Assembly (NCBI GenBank): GCA_021771575.1
Contig: JAETOX010000002.1
Span: 44,110-108,109 of the forward strand
Direction: 5' to 3'
Length of the DNA: 64,000 bases
Source of the DNA: Bacteroides sp.
GTDB taxonomy: Bacteria > Bacteroidota > Bacteroidia > Bacteroidales > Marinifilaceae
Part shown: positions 25,630-35,088 of the stretch, in pieces
Position numbering within the stretch: position 1 is the first letter of the stretch
How the letters are laid out: the number at the start of each line of letters is the position of its first letter
Program-made: the position numbers and the translations under genes
The notes under the pieces: generated by a model
What the model was told of the DNA's origin: nothing
Databases searched by the model: none
The model's input: only the letters and a program-made list of their open reading frames with translations

Positions 25630-27150
25630 TTATAAGCTCGCTAAAGCTTTTTCCATCCGCTGGATTGTTTCCTCTTTACCGATAATTTCGATCACATCGA
25701 ACATGTGTGGGCCTTTGGCAGCACCGATAATGGCTACCCGGAAAGGATTCATCACTTTACCGAAACCCAATTGCTTTTCGTTGATCCAGGCACTGATCAC
25801 CTGCTCTGTATTGGCAAAGGAATAATCGTCTATCGATTTCAGCACTTCTAACAACTCCTGCATCAAGGCAGGAGTCTCTTCTTTCCAGTATTTCTTACTG
25901 TCTTTTTCGTTGAATTCAGTAGGGGCGACAAAGAAAAAACGGCAATCTTCGTAGAGTTCGGATACGAAGTTGTAGCGTTCTTTCATCAAACCACAAATCC
26001 TTTCTACCTTCGGACGGTCGAATGCCAGATGATCGGCGGTCAGTAATTCGCCGACTTGCGTAGCCAGTTCGCTATCCGGTTTTGCTACCAAATATTTATG
26101 GTTAAACCATTTGGCTTTATCAGGATTGAAACGGGCTCCTGATTTGTTTACATGTTCCAGAGTAAACAATTTCGACAGTTCGTCCAAGGTAAAGATCTCC
26201 TGGTCCGTACCTGGGTTCCAGCCCAATAAAGCCAGCATATTGATAAATGCTTCCGGAAAATATCCGTCTTCTTTATAACCATGCCATTTTTCTCCTGTCG
26301 CTGGATCGGTGAATTCCATTGGAAAAACCGGGAAACCCATTTTGTTTCCATCTCTTTTACTTAATTTTCCATTTCCAACCGGTTTCAGGATCAAGGGCAA
26401 ATGAGCGAATTCAGGCATCGTATCTTCCCACCCGAATGCTTTATAGAGCAGCACATGCAAGGGAAGGGAAGGAAGCCATTCTTCTCCGCGGATAACATGG
26501 GTAATTTTCATCAAATGGTCGTCGACAATATTAGCCAGATGATAGGTGGGCATTCCGTCGGATTTATAGAGTACTTTGTCGTCCAGCAACGAACTGTTGA
26601 AATGCACCTCTCCCCGGATGATATCCTGAAGGATCAAATTTTCGTTTTCAGGCATTTTAAAACGGATCACGTAGGGCGTATTCGAAGCTAACAACTGTTC
26701 TACTTCTGAAGCGGGTATATGAAGGGAATTCTTAAGCCGGCCTCTGCTCTTGGCATTGTAGATAAAGGTCTCACCTTTCCCTTCGCACTCTTTGCGCAGG
26801 GCATCCAATTCTTCTGCTGTATCGAAAGAATAATAGGCATTCCCGGATTCCACCAATTGTAAGGCATACTGTTTATACATTTCTTTTCTTTCGCTTTGAC
26901 GGTAAGGACCATATTCTCCTCCAACTCCGACACCTTCGTCTACAGTCAGGCCACACCATTTCAGCGATTCGATAATGTATTCTTCAGCTCCCGCTACATA
27001 GCGGGTTTGGTCGGTATCTTCAATTCTCAAAAGAAAATCTCCTCCGTAATGACGGGCAAACAAGTAATTAAAAAGTGCTGTTCTTACTCCTCCCAAATGA
27101 AGTGCTCCGGTAGGGCTGGGGGCAAATCTTACTCTGACTTTTCTTTCCAT
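25630..27150 (-). CDS. gltX: glutamate--tRNA ligase
   Basis: This 506-aa class I aminoacyl-tRNA synthetase charges tRNA-Glu. The HIGH-type signature is [18 protein letters not shown] and the KMSKS-type signature is [20 protein letters not shown] binds substrate. The C-terminal anticodon-binding region runs to the end. As Bacteroidota often keep a glutaminyl enzyme elsewhere, I cannot say whether this one is discriminating. It starts 21 nt downstream of a small conserved-looking ORF. Confidence 0.97.
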   Translation of the reverse strand: MERKVRVRFAPSPTGALHLGGVRTALFNYLFARHYGGDFLLRIEDTDQTRYVAGAEEYIIESLKWCGLTVDEGVGVGGEYGPYRQSERKEMYKQYALQLVESGNAYYSFDTAEELDALRKECEGKGETFIYNAKSRGRLKNSLHIPASEVEQLLASNTPYVIRFKMPENENLILQDIIRGEVHFNSSLLDDKVLYKSDGMPTYHLANIVDDHLMKITHVIRGEEWLPSLPLHVLLYKAFGWEDTMPEFAHLPLILKPVGNGKLSKRDGNKMGFPVFPMEFTDPATGEKWHGYKEDGYFPEAFINMLALLGWNPGTDQEIFTLDELSKLFTLEHVNKSGARFNPDKAKWFNHKYLVAKPDSELATQVGELLTADHLAFDRPKVERICGLMKERYNFVSELYEDCRFFFVAPTEFNEKDSKKYWKEETPALMQELLEVLKSIDDYSFANTEQVISAWINEKQLGFGKVMNPFRVAIIGAAKGPHMFDVIEIIGKEETIQRMEKALASL

Positions 27151-27171
27151 GTACGTTGATATTTTATTTTC

Positions 27172-27417
27172 TTAAGATTTATCTAAAATATGATGCAATA
27201 ATTCTTTTGCATATTCGATCCCTTTACGGATAGCGGTGTCTTTGGAAGTAATATTACTTAGGATCGGTTCAGCATGATTTAGCGGGCGGCTTGGGTCATC
27301 CGTCAACAAATACACCGTATATTTTCCATTCTTACCGTTTTTGGTTTTGCTAACCAGCCCCAACCAGATATCGATGGCTTGGTTGTCGACATATATGGTG
27401 CGTTTTACTTTATACAT
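27172..27417 (-). CDS. small hypothetical protein
   Basis: This 81-aa soluble protein has a compact beta-rich first half (MYKVKRTIYVDNQAIDIWLG) and a helical end (AIRKGIEYAKELLHHILDKS), suggesting a folded small domain. I do not recognise the family. It overlaps the start region of the upstream small membrane protein gene by 8 nt and ends 21 nt before gltX, so the three may be co-transcribed. Confidence 0.6.
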   Translation of the reverse strand: MYKVKRTIYVDNQAIDIWLGLVSKTKNGKNGKYTVYLLTDDPSRPLNHAEPILSNITSKDTAIRKGIEYAKELLHHILDKS

Positions 27418-27595
27418 CCGTTCGCGTTTTGTCTTTTTTCTGAAAATTCATCAAACTGATAACAGCGATCAAACAGGCCATTGCCCCGATATTTACATAT
27501 ATCGGTGTCCGGTCTGTTGTGCTGTATAAGGTAAACACACTGGAGATCATAATCAAAAATGCGGTTAGCATAATGAGGATACGTATCATTTTCAT
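27410..27595 (-). CDS. small two-span membrane protein
   Basis: A 61-aa product with two hydrophobic helices (about residues 4-24 and 34-50) separated by a short polar loop and ending in a charged tail (NFQKKDKTRTDV). No family is recognised. The 8-nt overlap with the next gene indicates translational coupling, which supports it being real despite its size. Confidence 0.55.
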   Translation of the reverse strand: MKMIRILIMLTAFLIMISSVFTLYSTTDRTPIYVNIGAMACLIAVISLMNFQKKDKTRTDV

Positions 27596-27693
27596 AGGGC
27601 ACTGAAACTTTTATAGAAAAATTCGTTCAAACGAGGTGCAAATCGGGATTTTTTCAAATAAGAAAAAATCCCTTTGCCAGAAGCATTCAAGGC

Positions 27694-28824
27694 TTATAAA
27701 TTATAGCTATTCTTTACCGGATTTGCATAGATTTCCAGGAAAATATTGTTTAACATAGAAATATTTCCTTCCAGTTTATCTATTTTTCCAGTCATCACGC
27801 GGATAAAATTTTCCTTTTCTTCCGGAGTATAAAATTTAGCGAATTTATTAACCGAATGGAGTAGATCGTAAGCAATATAATTATTAGGCCACAATTTAAA
27901 ATTCTTGTGAATTTTAGCATCGATAATGGCTGCTAAAGCTTCTATCCGATCGCCGTTACTCGGTAATTCGTCGAGAGCATCCCATTCTTCCTCAGTAAAC
28001 CGATCGATATGAAAATGTACCCGTCCTTTATAGTCGCTCAACCCCGTTAGCATACTTTGCATATCCGCTTCAGGAGTTTTGATGTATTCTCCCACTGTTT
28101 TGGTATATAATTCAGCCGTCTTAAGGGCATCACAAGGTTCCCATTCGTATGAAATGGCTAAAGGCATCAAATGTAATTCCTTAAAGTTCGCTGCAAATTG
28201 CACTGGTCCGCTCATTTTGAGCATCTTGAGCAAACTGGGTTGGCTTCTGTCATTACCATTTTTGGTACGTCCTTCTTTTTCTGCAATCCATACCGAATCT
28301 TCGTTTTCCTGAATGACTTCCCGGATATATTTTGAACGGATGGCAGAACTGCTGAGCATTTCCCGCACAGTAACGTCCCGTTCGATCACAAAACAAGAAT
28401 CCAGTTTAACTAAATCAGTTACCCATTCGTTGATAAGCAGATTGCTACCGATAGCGGCACGGGTATATTTATTGCCATTTTTTCTCAGCAAGACATTCAG
28501 TATGGCAGAATCAAGGATAATATCCCGGTGATTGGACATAAATAAATAAGACTGGTTTTTGTCCACCAGCTCCATACCGGAAACGGTTACTCCATCAGTG
28601 GTACTTGCCATCAGAGCCTGAATAGCCGGACCGAAAAATTTTTGTTGAAATTCGGCTCTGGTGCGGATGCCTTTTAGGGATCCGCGGATGGAATCAGTGT
28701 CCATCTTCATGAGATGTGAAAACAAAGTCAGAAATTCTTCTGATTGACATAAGCGCTCTATCGCTTCTTCTACTTCATTATCACAATAAGGTCTGATACT
28801 GTTAAATTCAGAGTCCGAGGTCAT
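27694..28824 (-). CDS. glycerol-phosphate-type acyltransferase (PlsB/PlsC-like)
   Basis: This 376-aa protein resembles phospholipid acyltransferases: SNHRDIILDSAILN is a variant of the catalytic His-(x4)-Asp block, and IAEKEGRTKNGND matches the EGxRS-type substrate motif (block III). Helical N- and C-terminal parts flank the domain. It probably acylates a lyso-phospholipid or glycerol-phosphate at the inner membrane. The precise acceptor is unknown. It is transcribed alone or with the aminotransferase gene 125 bp upstream. Confidence 0.8.
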   Translation of the reverse strand: MTSDSEFNSIRPYCDNEVEEAIERLCQSEEFLTLFSHLMKMDTDSIRGSLKGIRTRAEFQQKFFGPAIQALMASTTDGVTVSGMELVDKNQSYLFMSNHRDIILDSAILNVLLRKNGNKYTRAAIGSNLLINEWVTDLVKLDSCFVIERDVTVREMLSSSAIRSKYIREVIQENEDSVWIAEKEGRTKNGNDRSQPSLLKMLKMSGPVQFAANFKELHLMPLAISYEWEPCDALKTAELYTKTVGEYIKTPEADMQSMLTGLSDYKGRVHFHIDRFTEEEWDALDELPSNGDRIEALAAIIDAKIHKNFKLWPNNYIAYDLLHSVNKFAKFYTPEEKENFIRVMTGKIDKLEGNISMLNNIFLEIYANPVKNSYNL

Positions 28825-28949
28825 ATTCTTAATTTAAAAACCAATTTTTACTCACATCCTTTTCACCTGCAAAGATATAACTAAAAGCTAAAAGCTGAAA
28901 GCTATAAACCAAAACTTGTATGAAAAAGCGTTTTAATCCATTTGCCGTT

Positions 28950-30149
28950 TTAAACAGTGCGACCGGGATAAACTTTTAAAGCCACAGCCAATACTTCCAT
29001 TGCTTTCTTCAAATCGCTGATTTTTAGAACGTATGCAATTCGTACTTCATTCTTCCCTAAGCCTGGGGTGTAATAAAAACCATTCGCTGGAGCAAGCATG
29101 ACCGTTTGGCCGTTATAGTCGAATTCTTCCAAAAGCCATTGGGCGAATTTTTCGGAATCGTCCACAGGAAGCTGGACAATAGAATAAAAAGCGCCTTTGG
29201 GTACCGGACATTTTACTCCTGGCATAGCATTGAGGGCAGCTACCATGAAATCCCTTCTTTTGATATATTCTTCATAAACACTTTCGAAATATTCATCCGT
29301 CGTGTCGAGTGATGCTTCTGCGGCAATCTGGCCTAAGGCCGGCGGGCATAAACGCGCCATACCAAATTTCAAAGCTATATTCAGCAGTTCATGATTTCTC
29401 GAAATGATGGCTCCTACCCGTATACCACATTCGCTGTAACGTTTGGACATGGAATCGAATAAAATGGTGTTCTGTTCGATGCCGGGCAGGTTCATGACAG
29501 AAAAATGTTTGAGTCCGTCATAGCAATAACGCCGGTATACTTCGTCCGAATACAGGTATAAGTCGTATTTTTTTATAATCTTGGCCAGATCCTCTAGTTC
29601 ACTTGGGGAATACAAGTATCCTGTCGGGTTGTTGGGATTGACGATAACGATACCTTTTGTGCGGGGAGTAATTTGTTTTTCGAATTCGGAGATGGGGGGA
29701 AGAGCAAAATTATTTTCGATTTTAGCGGTTACGGTTTTTATTTTAGCGCCTACCATAAGGGCAAAAGCCGTATAGTTGGCATAAAAAGGTTCTGGGATGA
29801 TAATTTCGTCTCCTTCGTTTAGCGTGCTCATAAAGGCAAATAAGATCGCTTCCGAACCGCCGGTTGTAATTAAAATATCTTCCTCATGGATATGAATGCC
29901 CAAATTTTGGTAATAACCCGCTAATTTGGTACGTAAAGTATGATTGCCTGCCGATGCGGTATACTCGATGACCGAAAGTTTCATTTTCCGGACTGCTTCA
30001 AGGGCGATTTCCGGCGTAGCAATGTCCGGTTGACCGATATTTAAATGATAAACTTTTATTCCTCTTTCTTTAGCCGCATCGGCATAAGGAACCAATTTGC
30101 GAATAGGGGAAGCAGGGACAGCTTTTCCTTTATCAGAAATTTGTAACAT
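28950..30149 (-). CDS. PLP-dependent aminotransferase (aspartate aminotransferase family)
   Basis: This 399-aa class I enzyme shows YHLNIGQPDIATPE, TTGGSEAILFAF, PEPFYANYTAFA, IVNPNNPTGYLY, SDEVYRRYCYDG and the Schiff-base Lys in FDSMSKRYSECGIRVGA. It belongs to the subgroup usually annotated as aspartate or alanine-type aminotransferases; the amino donor cannot be settled from sequence alone. It is a second, distinct copy from the one in the aromatic operon. Confidence 0.9.
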   Translation of the reverse strand: MLQISDKGKAVPASPIRKLVPYADAAKERGIKVYHLNIGQPDIATPEIALEAVRKMKLSVIEYTASAGNHTLRTKLAGYYQNLGIHIHEEDILITTGGSEAILFAFMSTLNEGDEIIIPEPFYANYTAFALMVGAKIKTVTAKIENNFALPPISEFEKQITPRTKGIVIVNPNNPTGYLYSPSELEDLAKIIKKYDLYLYSDEVYRRYCYDGLKHFSVMNLPGIEQNTILFDSMSKRYSECGIRVGAIISRNHELLNIALKFGMARLCPPALGQIAAEASLDTTDEYFESVYEEYIKRRDFMVAALNAMPGVKCPVPKGAFYSIVQLPVDDSEKFAQWLLEEFDYNGQTVMLAPANGFYYTPGLGKNEVRIAYVLKISDLKKAMEVLAVALKVYPGRTV

Positions 30150-30203
30150 AACGTGTTGTTTGAAGGTTATTAGTTAAAAATGCCCCTCAATGTACGATAT
30201 TTT

Positions 30204-30923
30204 TTATAATCCTGCAATCGTTTTTAGTTTTTCAATATGGAGTAATTTAATTTTTCTTCCTTTGGATTCTACGATTCCTTCTGTCTTATAATCGGAGAGT
30301 AATCGAATAACAGTTTCGGTAGCAGTACCCACAAAATTACTTAAATCTTCGCGGGTAATATTTAATTTGAGTGTACCATCGTTTTCCATACCGAAATCAC
30401 TGGCGATCAATAATAAAATTTCTGCCAGTCGTTCCTTGACGGATTTCTGGGCAATATCCCGGATATAACGATTAGAGTCTCCCAATTCTTTACAGGCAAT
30501 CTGCATCATATCGTATGCAAAACCGGAATTGGTTTTGATCAGATCCAGCAAAATGATATCCGGAATATAGCAAAGTATGGCTTCCGAATGTGTTTCTACT
30601 GAAGTACAAGCCGGCTCATGGCGGATAACAGACCGGAATCCGAAAATGTCTCCTTCTTGATCGAATTTGATAATCTGGTCTTTCCCCTCGTGCCCCGTTT
30701 GGTAAATTTTGATAATACCGCTGTACACGAAATAGCATCCTTTGATACGTGTTCCTTCGGCATAAATCAGTTCTCCTTTTTTATAATGGCGAACTGCATC
30801 TGGACGAAGTAAACTTTCCAACTCTCTCTCCGAAAGATTAGTAAAGGTCTGCTTTAATTTTTTACGACAGAGAGCAATGTCCGGTAGCGGTATTGGAGAA
30901 ATCATGAATCGGTCGTTTTTCAT
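30204..30923 (-). CDS. Crp/Fnr-family transcriptional regulator
   Basis: The 239-aa product has an N-terminal cyclic-nucleotide-binding-type jelly roll (about residues 30-135, with VYSGIIKIYQTGHEGKDQII and DQEGDIFGFRS) and a C-terminal winged helix (about 165-225, with ITREDLSNFVGTATETVIRL). No Fnr-type cysteine cluster is obvious, so it may sense a ligand other than oxygen. The ATG overlaps the dxs stop (ATGA), so it is probably co-translated with the isoprenoid gene. Confidence 0.92.
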   Translation of the reverse strand: MKNDRFMISPIPLPDIALCRKKLKQTFTNLSERELESLLRPDAVRHYKKGELIYAEGTRIKGCYFVYSGIIKIYQTGHEGKDQIIKFDQEGDIFGFRSVIRHEPACTSVETHSEAILCYIPDIILLDLIKTNSGFAYDMMQIACKELGDSNRYIRDIAQKSVKERLAEILLLIASDFGMENDGTLKLNITREDLSNFVGTATETVIRLLSDYKTEGIVESKGRKIKLLHIEKLKTIAGL

Positions 30924-32848
30924 TCGTGGTTGAACATTGAGGTCGGAATTTTTTCTGTTTTTATCGGGGCGGCCTCCAGCATATGACGCACAGTATCGGC
31001 AATTCCCTTTTCATCGTATCCGCATTCTGCATATAGCTGTTGCTGGGTGCCATGCTCGATGAAACGATCCGGTATGCCCAGGCGTTCAATTCGAGCCGAA
31101 TAGTGATGGTCGGCCATAAATTCCAGAACAGCACTTCCTAAACCTCCCTGAATAGTCCCGTCTTCCAGTGTAATAATCTTATTGAATTTCTGAAATACAT
31201 GATGGAGCAGCTTTTCATCCAAGGGTTTTAAAAAACGCATGTCGTAAAGAGCAACGGAACGATCGGACCGATTTTCGATTACCTGCTTTGCAAGATGCCC
31301 GATGGCGCCAATAGATAAGATGGCTACTTTGTCACCTTCGATCAGACATCTCCCTTTCCCGATAGGAACTTCCCGGAAAGGAGTATGCCAATCTGCCAGA
31401 TAGCCTTTGCCACGCGGATAGCGGATAGAAAAAGGTCCCTGATTGTTCAGTTGGGCTGTATACATCAGGTTCCGGAGTTCCTCTTCGTCAAGAGGAGCTG
31501 CTATCGTCATGTTTGGTATACACCGGAAATAAGCCAGATCATAAGCACCGTGGTGAGTCGCTCCGTCGGAACCAACAAAACCTGCCCGGTCCAGACAGAA
31601 CACCACATGCAGATTCTGTAAAGCAACGTCATGGATCACTTGGTCGTAAGCCCTTTGCATGAAAGAAGAATAAATGTTGCAGAAAGGAATAAAACCTTTG
31701 GCTGCAAGCCCCGCTGAAAAGGTAACTGCATGTTGTTCGGCAATCCCTACATCGAAACAACGATGAGGCATCTCCCGCATCATGATATTTAAGGAACATC
31801 CTGTCGGCATTGCAGGAGTAATCCCTATAATCTTGGAGTTTGCTTTCGCCAGTTCTGTTATGGAGTTTCCGAAAACATCCTGAAATTTTGCCGGACCGTT
31901 CGATGCAGACTCCTTGATACGCTCACCTGTTACCTTATTGTATTTACCCGGAGCATGCCAGACGGTTTGATTGTTTTCTGCTTCCTTGAAACCTTTTCCT
32001 TTGACTGTGATGCAATGCAGGACTTTCGGACCATGGATGTTTTTCAGGTCGCGTAAAATTTTTACCAGGTGGTGAATATCATGTCCATCCACGGGACCGA
32101 AATACCGTAACCCCATGGCTTCAAAAAGATTGCTTTGTTTGAGAAGCAAAGATTTTATGCTGTTGTCAATGTTCTGAATAAAATTTCTCATCCCAGGACT
32201 GATCCGGTTGAGTTTTCCCAGTACATTCCAAACATCTCCCTTGATTTTGTTATAGGTTTTCGAAGTACTGATATCCAGCAGATATTCGTTCAATCCACCG
32301 ATATTGGGATCGATCGCCATATTATTGTCATTGAGGATGACCAGTAAATTAGAATCGTAAACTCCGGCATTATTAAGGGCTTCGAAAGCCATACCTCCTG
32401 TCATGGCACCGTCACCGATGACAGCCACACTTTGACGGTCGGTTTCTCCTTGCATCCTGGCTGCAATGGCCATACCCAAAGCTGCTGAGATCGAAGTGGA
32501 AGAATGACCGGTCCCGAAAGAATCGTATTCACTTTCGCTCATTTTCGGAAAACCGCTGATGCCCCCATACAAACGTTTGGTTTTGAATTCCTCTTTCCGT
32601 CCCGTCAGTATTTTATGAGCATAAGCCTGATGCCCTACGTCCCACACCAAATTATCATAAGGGGTATGGAGTACATAGTGTAGCGCAACAGCTAGTTCAA
32701 CTGCTCCCAGACTGGAACCTAGATGACCTGGATTTTCCGCACAATCGTCAATGATTTTTTGCCGGACTTCCTGACATAATTGAAGCAGGGAATCTTCCGG
32801 TATCTTTTTCAGGTCTTCAGGGGTATTTATGTTTTCTAGAATACTCAC
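30920..32848 (-). CDS. dxs: 1-deoxy-D-xylulose-5-phosphate synthase
   Basis: This 642-aa thiamine-diphosphate enzyme makes DXP from pyruvate and glyceraldehyde-3-phosphate, the first step of the MEP isoprenoid pathway. NPGHLGSSLGAVELAVALHY opens the protein, GDGAMTGGMAFEALNNAG is the ThDP-binding region, and the transketolase signature region is IAEQHAVTFSAGLAAKG. The start codon is GTG at 32848, 1 nt past the pyrH stop, so translation is coupled to pyrH upstream and to the Crp/Fnr gene downstream. Confidence 0.97.
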   Translation of the reverse strand: MSILENINTPEDLKKIPEDSLLQLCQEVRQKIIDDCAENPGHLGSSLGAVELAVALHYVLHTPYDNLVWDVGHQAYAHKILTGRKEEFKTKRLYGGISGFPKMSESEYDSFGTGHSSTSISAALGMAIAARMQGETDRQSVAVIGDGAMTGGMAFEALNNAGVYDSNLLVILNDNNMAIDPNIGGLNEYLLDISTSKTYNKIKGDVWNVLGKLNRISPGMRNFIQNIDNSIKSLLLKQSNLFEAMGLRYFGPVDGHDIHHLVKILRDLKNIHGPKVLHCITVKGKGFKEAENNQTVWHAPGKYNKVTGERIKESASNGPAKFQDVFGNSITELAKANSKIIGITPAMPTGCSLNIMMREMPHRCFDVGIAEQHAVTFSAGLAAKGFIPFCNIYSSFMQRAYDQVIHDVALQNLHVVFCLDRAGFVGSDGATHHGAYDLAYFRCIPNMTIAAPLDEEELRNLMYTAQLNNQGPFSIRYPRGKGYLADWHTPFREVPIGKGRCLIEGDKVAILSIGAIGHLAKQVIENRSDRSVALYDMRFLKPLDEKLLHHVFQKFNKIITLEDGTIQGGLGSAVLEFMADHHYSARIERLGIPDRFIEHGTQQQLYAECGYDEKGIADTVRHMLEAAPIKTEKIPTSMFNHE

Positions 32849-32849
32849 T

Positions 32850-33557
32850 TCAATAAACTACAGTTCCTATTTTTTCACCTTCCATTAACTTCTTCAGATT
32901 GCCTTCTACATCCATATTGAAGACAACAATGGGTAAATGATTTTCTTTACACATGGTAGTTGCTGTGAGGTCCATCACTTTCAACCCCTTGTTGTATATT
33001 TCGTCATAAGTGATCTCTGCAAACTTGGTAGCTGTCGGGTCTTTTTCCGGATCGGCAGTGTAAATGCCGTCCACCCGTGTCCCTTTCAGCATGGCGTCCG
33101 CTTCTATTTCGATCGCTCTTAAGCTACTGCCCGTGTCTGTGGTAAAATAAGGATTGCCGGTACCTGCACTGAAAATAGTTACATAACCGTTTGTCAGGTA
33201 TTCCACAGCTTTAGCTTTAGAATAAAATTCACCGATCGGTTCCATCCGAATAGCGGTGAGTACTTTGTTTTTGCAATTTTCGTTATCGAGAGCCGAACTC
33301 AAGGCCAGGCTATTGATAACGGTGGCCAACATACCCATACTATCACCTTTCACCCGGTCGAAACCTTTATTTGTTCCGCTTAATCCCCGAAAAATATTAC
33401 CTCCCCCGATGACAATTCCTACCTGTACGCCCATTTCGGTGATTTCTTTTATCTGACGGGCATAACTTTCAACTCGGTTGACATCTATGCCATATTTTTG
33501 TGCTCCCATTAGCGATTCTCCACTTAATTTTAGGAGGATGCGGTTGTATTTCATCAC
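32850..33557 (-). CDS. pyrH: uridylate kinase
   Basis: This 235-aa amino-acid-kinase-fold enzyme phosphorylates UMP to UDP. It opens with ILLKLSGESLMGAQKYGID and has GIVIGGGNIFRG, the AEYLTNGY-like EYLTNGYVTIFSAGTGNPYF segment and the KGTRVDGIYTADPEKDP loop. Length matches PyrH (about 235-240 aa). The first or second Met may be the start (33557 or 33554). It is the first gene of the pyrH-dxs-crp group. Confidence 0.96.
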   Translation of the reverse strand: MMKYNRILLKLSGESLMGAQKYGIDVNRVESYARQIKEITEMGVQVGIVIGGGNIFRGLSGTNKGFDRVKGDSMGMLATVINSLALSSALDNENCKNKVLTAIRMEPIGEFYSKAKAVEYLTNGYVTIFSAGTGNPYFTTDTGSSLRAIEIEADAMLKGTRVDGIYTADPEKDPTATKFAEITYDEIYNKGLKVMDLTATTMCKENHLPIVVFNMDVEGNLKKLMEGEKIGTVVY

Positions 33558-33726
33558 TTTGTCGAATTATTAAGTATAACAAAATCAGTTTATCTCGGTA
33601 TAAATTATTTAAAACGAAAAAAAAATTTCTTGGTTTTAAAAAAGATAGAACAAAGCTAATTAATTTTGTCTGATTCTTAAATGTTAGAATTGAAAAAATA
33701 TTATTGATCGTTCAAATCAAAATAAG

Positions 33727-34455
33727 ATGAATAAAACAGCCGATTATCGTTTAACCGTTATTGTGCCGGTATATAATGAAGAAGGAAATATTTTGCGTCT
33801 GGAAAGCGAGTTGGGGAAATTTCTCAAAACCTCTCTTTTGCCGGCTTGTGTACTATTCGTGAACGACGGTTCTAAAGATAATAGTGCGAAAATGATGAAA
33901 GAAGTTTGTCTGCGGAATAAAGACTTTTTTTATCTCGAATTGGCTCGTAACGGAGGCTTAAGTGCTGCTATGAAAGCCGGTATCGATTACTGTGATTCGG
34001 AATTTGTAGGATATATCGATGCCGATTTGCAGACAACTCCCGAGGATTTTAATTTATTACTCGAACAAGTGGAGGAATACGAAATGGTGATGGGCATCAG
34101 AGCCGGTCGTAAAGACAGTTTCGTCAAAAATATGTCTTCTAAAATCGCGAACGGTTTCCGGCGTTCGATGACACATGATGGAGTAGAAGATACCGGTTGT
34201 CCTTTAAAAGTGATGCGTACCCGCTATGCAAAACGAATTCCTTTTTTTACAGGTATGCACCGTTTTTTGCCGGCGTTGATCCAACTGCAGCATGGCAAAG
34301 TCAAACAAATTCCGGTGCGGCATTTTCCCCGGGTTGCCGGTAAATCGAAATACAATTTACGGAACCGCTTGATAGGACCTTTCAAAGATTGTTTTGCCTA
34401 CCGTTGGATGAGAAAGAGATACATCAATTACGAAGTGGCCGAAACAGATCTTTGA
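33727..34455 (+). CDS. glycosyltransferase family 2 (ArnC/DPM1-like)
   Basis: The 242-aa GT-A enzyme has VPVYNEEGNILRLE at the start, NDGSKDNSAKMM, NGGLSAAMKAGIDYCDSEFV and the DxD-type motif in YIDADLQTTPEDF. It resembles polyprenyl-phosphate sugar transferases (ArnC, dolichol-phosphate mannosyltransferase) that charge a lipid carrier. It lacks their C-terminal membrane helices, so it may be soluble or peripherally bound. It converges (5-nt gap) on the LAB_N gene and is near two ArnT-like genes that could use its lipid-linked sugar. Confidence 0.85.
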   Translation: MNKTADYRLTVIVPVYNEEGNILRLESELGKFLKTSLLPACVLFVNDGSKDNSAKMMKEVCLRNKDFFYLELARNGGLSAAMKAGIDYCDSEFVGYIDADLQTTPEDFNLLLEQVEEYEMVMGIRAGRKDSFVKNMSSKIANGFRRSMTHDGVEDTGCPLKVMRTRYAKRIPFFTGMHRFLPALIQLQHGKVKQIPVRHFPRVAGKSKYNLRNRLIGPFKDCFAYRWMRKRYINYEVAETDL

Positions 34456-34460
34456 TTGTT

Positions 34461-35081
34461 CTATATTTTTCCTCTTTTGCTTTTTTGCATAATCCAGATA
34501 TTTCGGGAGTACACCACCAATCCTGTCGATTGTCCTAAGATAAGTACCGGGTCGCGTCGGAAAAGGGCATAACTTACGATAATACCGGAACCGATCAGAC
34601 TGATCAGCCAAAAGCCGAGTGGAAGAATGGATTCCTGGCGTTTGCGGGAATAGATCCATTGGTAGATAAAACGCAGAGTGAAAACAATTTGTCCCAACGA
34701 TCCCCACAGGAGTAACCACAAGGGAATCTGCTCGTTGTTGAAGAATTGATCGAAAAATGCATGAGCTTCCGTAAATATATAGCCGATCGCAAAAAAAGGA
34801 GTAGCGATCAAAACGTATCGGAGCGGGCGTGGAATCTTTTTCCAGCTGTGTTTGATATCCAGATTCCAGATATAGATATAATACGATATCAATTGCCCGA
34901 AAATAATGGCGAAGTCATCCCGTAGCCAGCCATAAAAAAAGAGCAGATAAGAGCCTAAGAGGCTCAGTATCCAGAAAATCGAAGGAGAAACCACCTGTTT
35001 GGCCCTTTCCGACATAATCCATTGGAAAAGTAAACGCGCCGAAAAACACGTCTGGGCTAAAAAACCGATAATGTATATCAT
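34461..35081 (-). CDS. membrane protein with two LAB_N domains
   Basis: This 206-aa protein consists of two copies of the LAB_N module (lipid-A-disaccharide-synthase N-terminal-like, related to small transporters). Copy 1 has IGFLAQTCFSARLLFQWIMS and copy 2 has LGQIVFTLRFIYQWIYSRKR; both repeat FWILSLLGS/FWLISLIGS and a final GQL/GQS turn. Each copy has about three spans. The neighbouring ArnT-like genes suggest handling of lipid-linked sugars at the inner membrane; this is inference. Confidence 0.85.
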   Translation of the reverse strand: MIYIIGFLAQTCFSARLLFQWIMSERAKQVVSPSIFWILSLLGSYLLFFYGWLRDDFAIIFGQLISYYIYIWNLDIKHSWKKIPRPLRYVLIATPFFAIGYIFTEAHAFFDQFFNNEQIPLWLLLWGSLGQIVFTLRFIYQWIYSRKRQESILPLGFWLISLIGSGIIVSYALFRRDPVLILGQSTGLVVYSRNIWIMQKSKRGKI

Positions 35082-35088
35082 GAAAGAG

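Noticed and set aside
28865..28915. Short AAAAGCT-like repeats upstream of the acyltransferase gene
   Set aside because: Three loosely similar 8-base units in a 125-bp AT-rich gap; too short and imperfect to call a repeat array or regulatory element.
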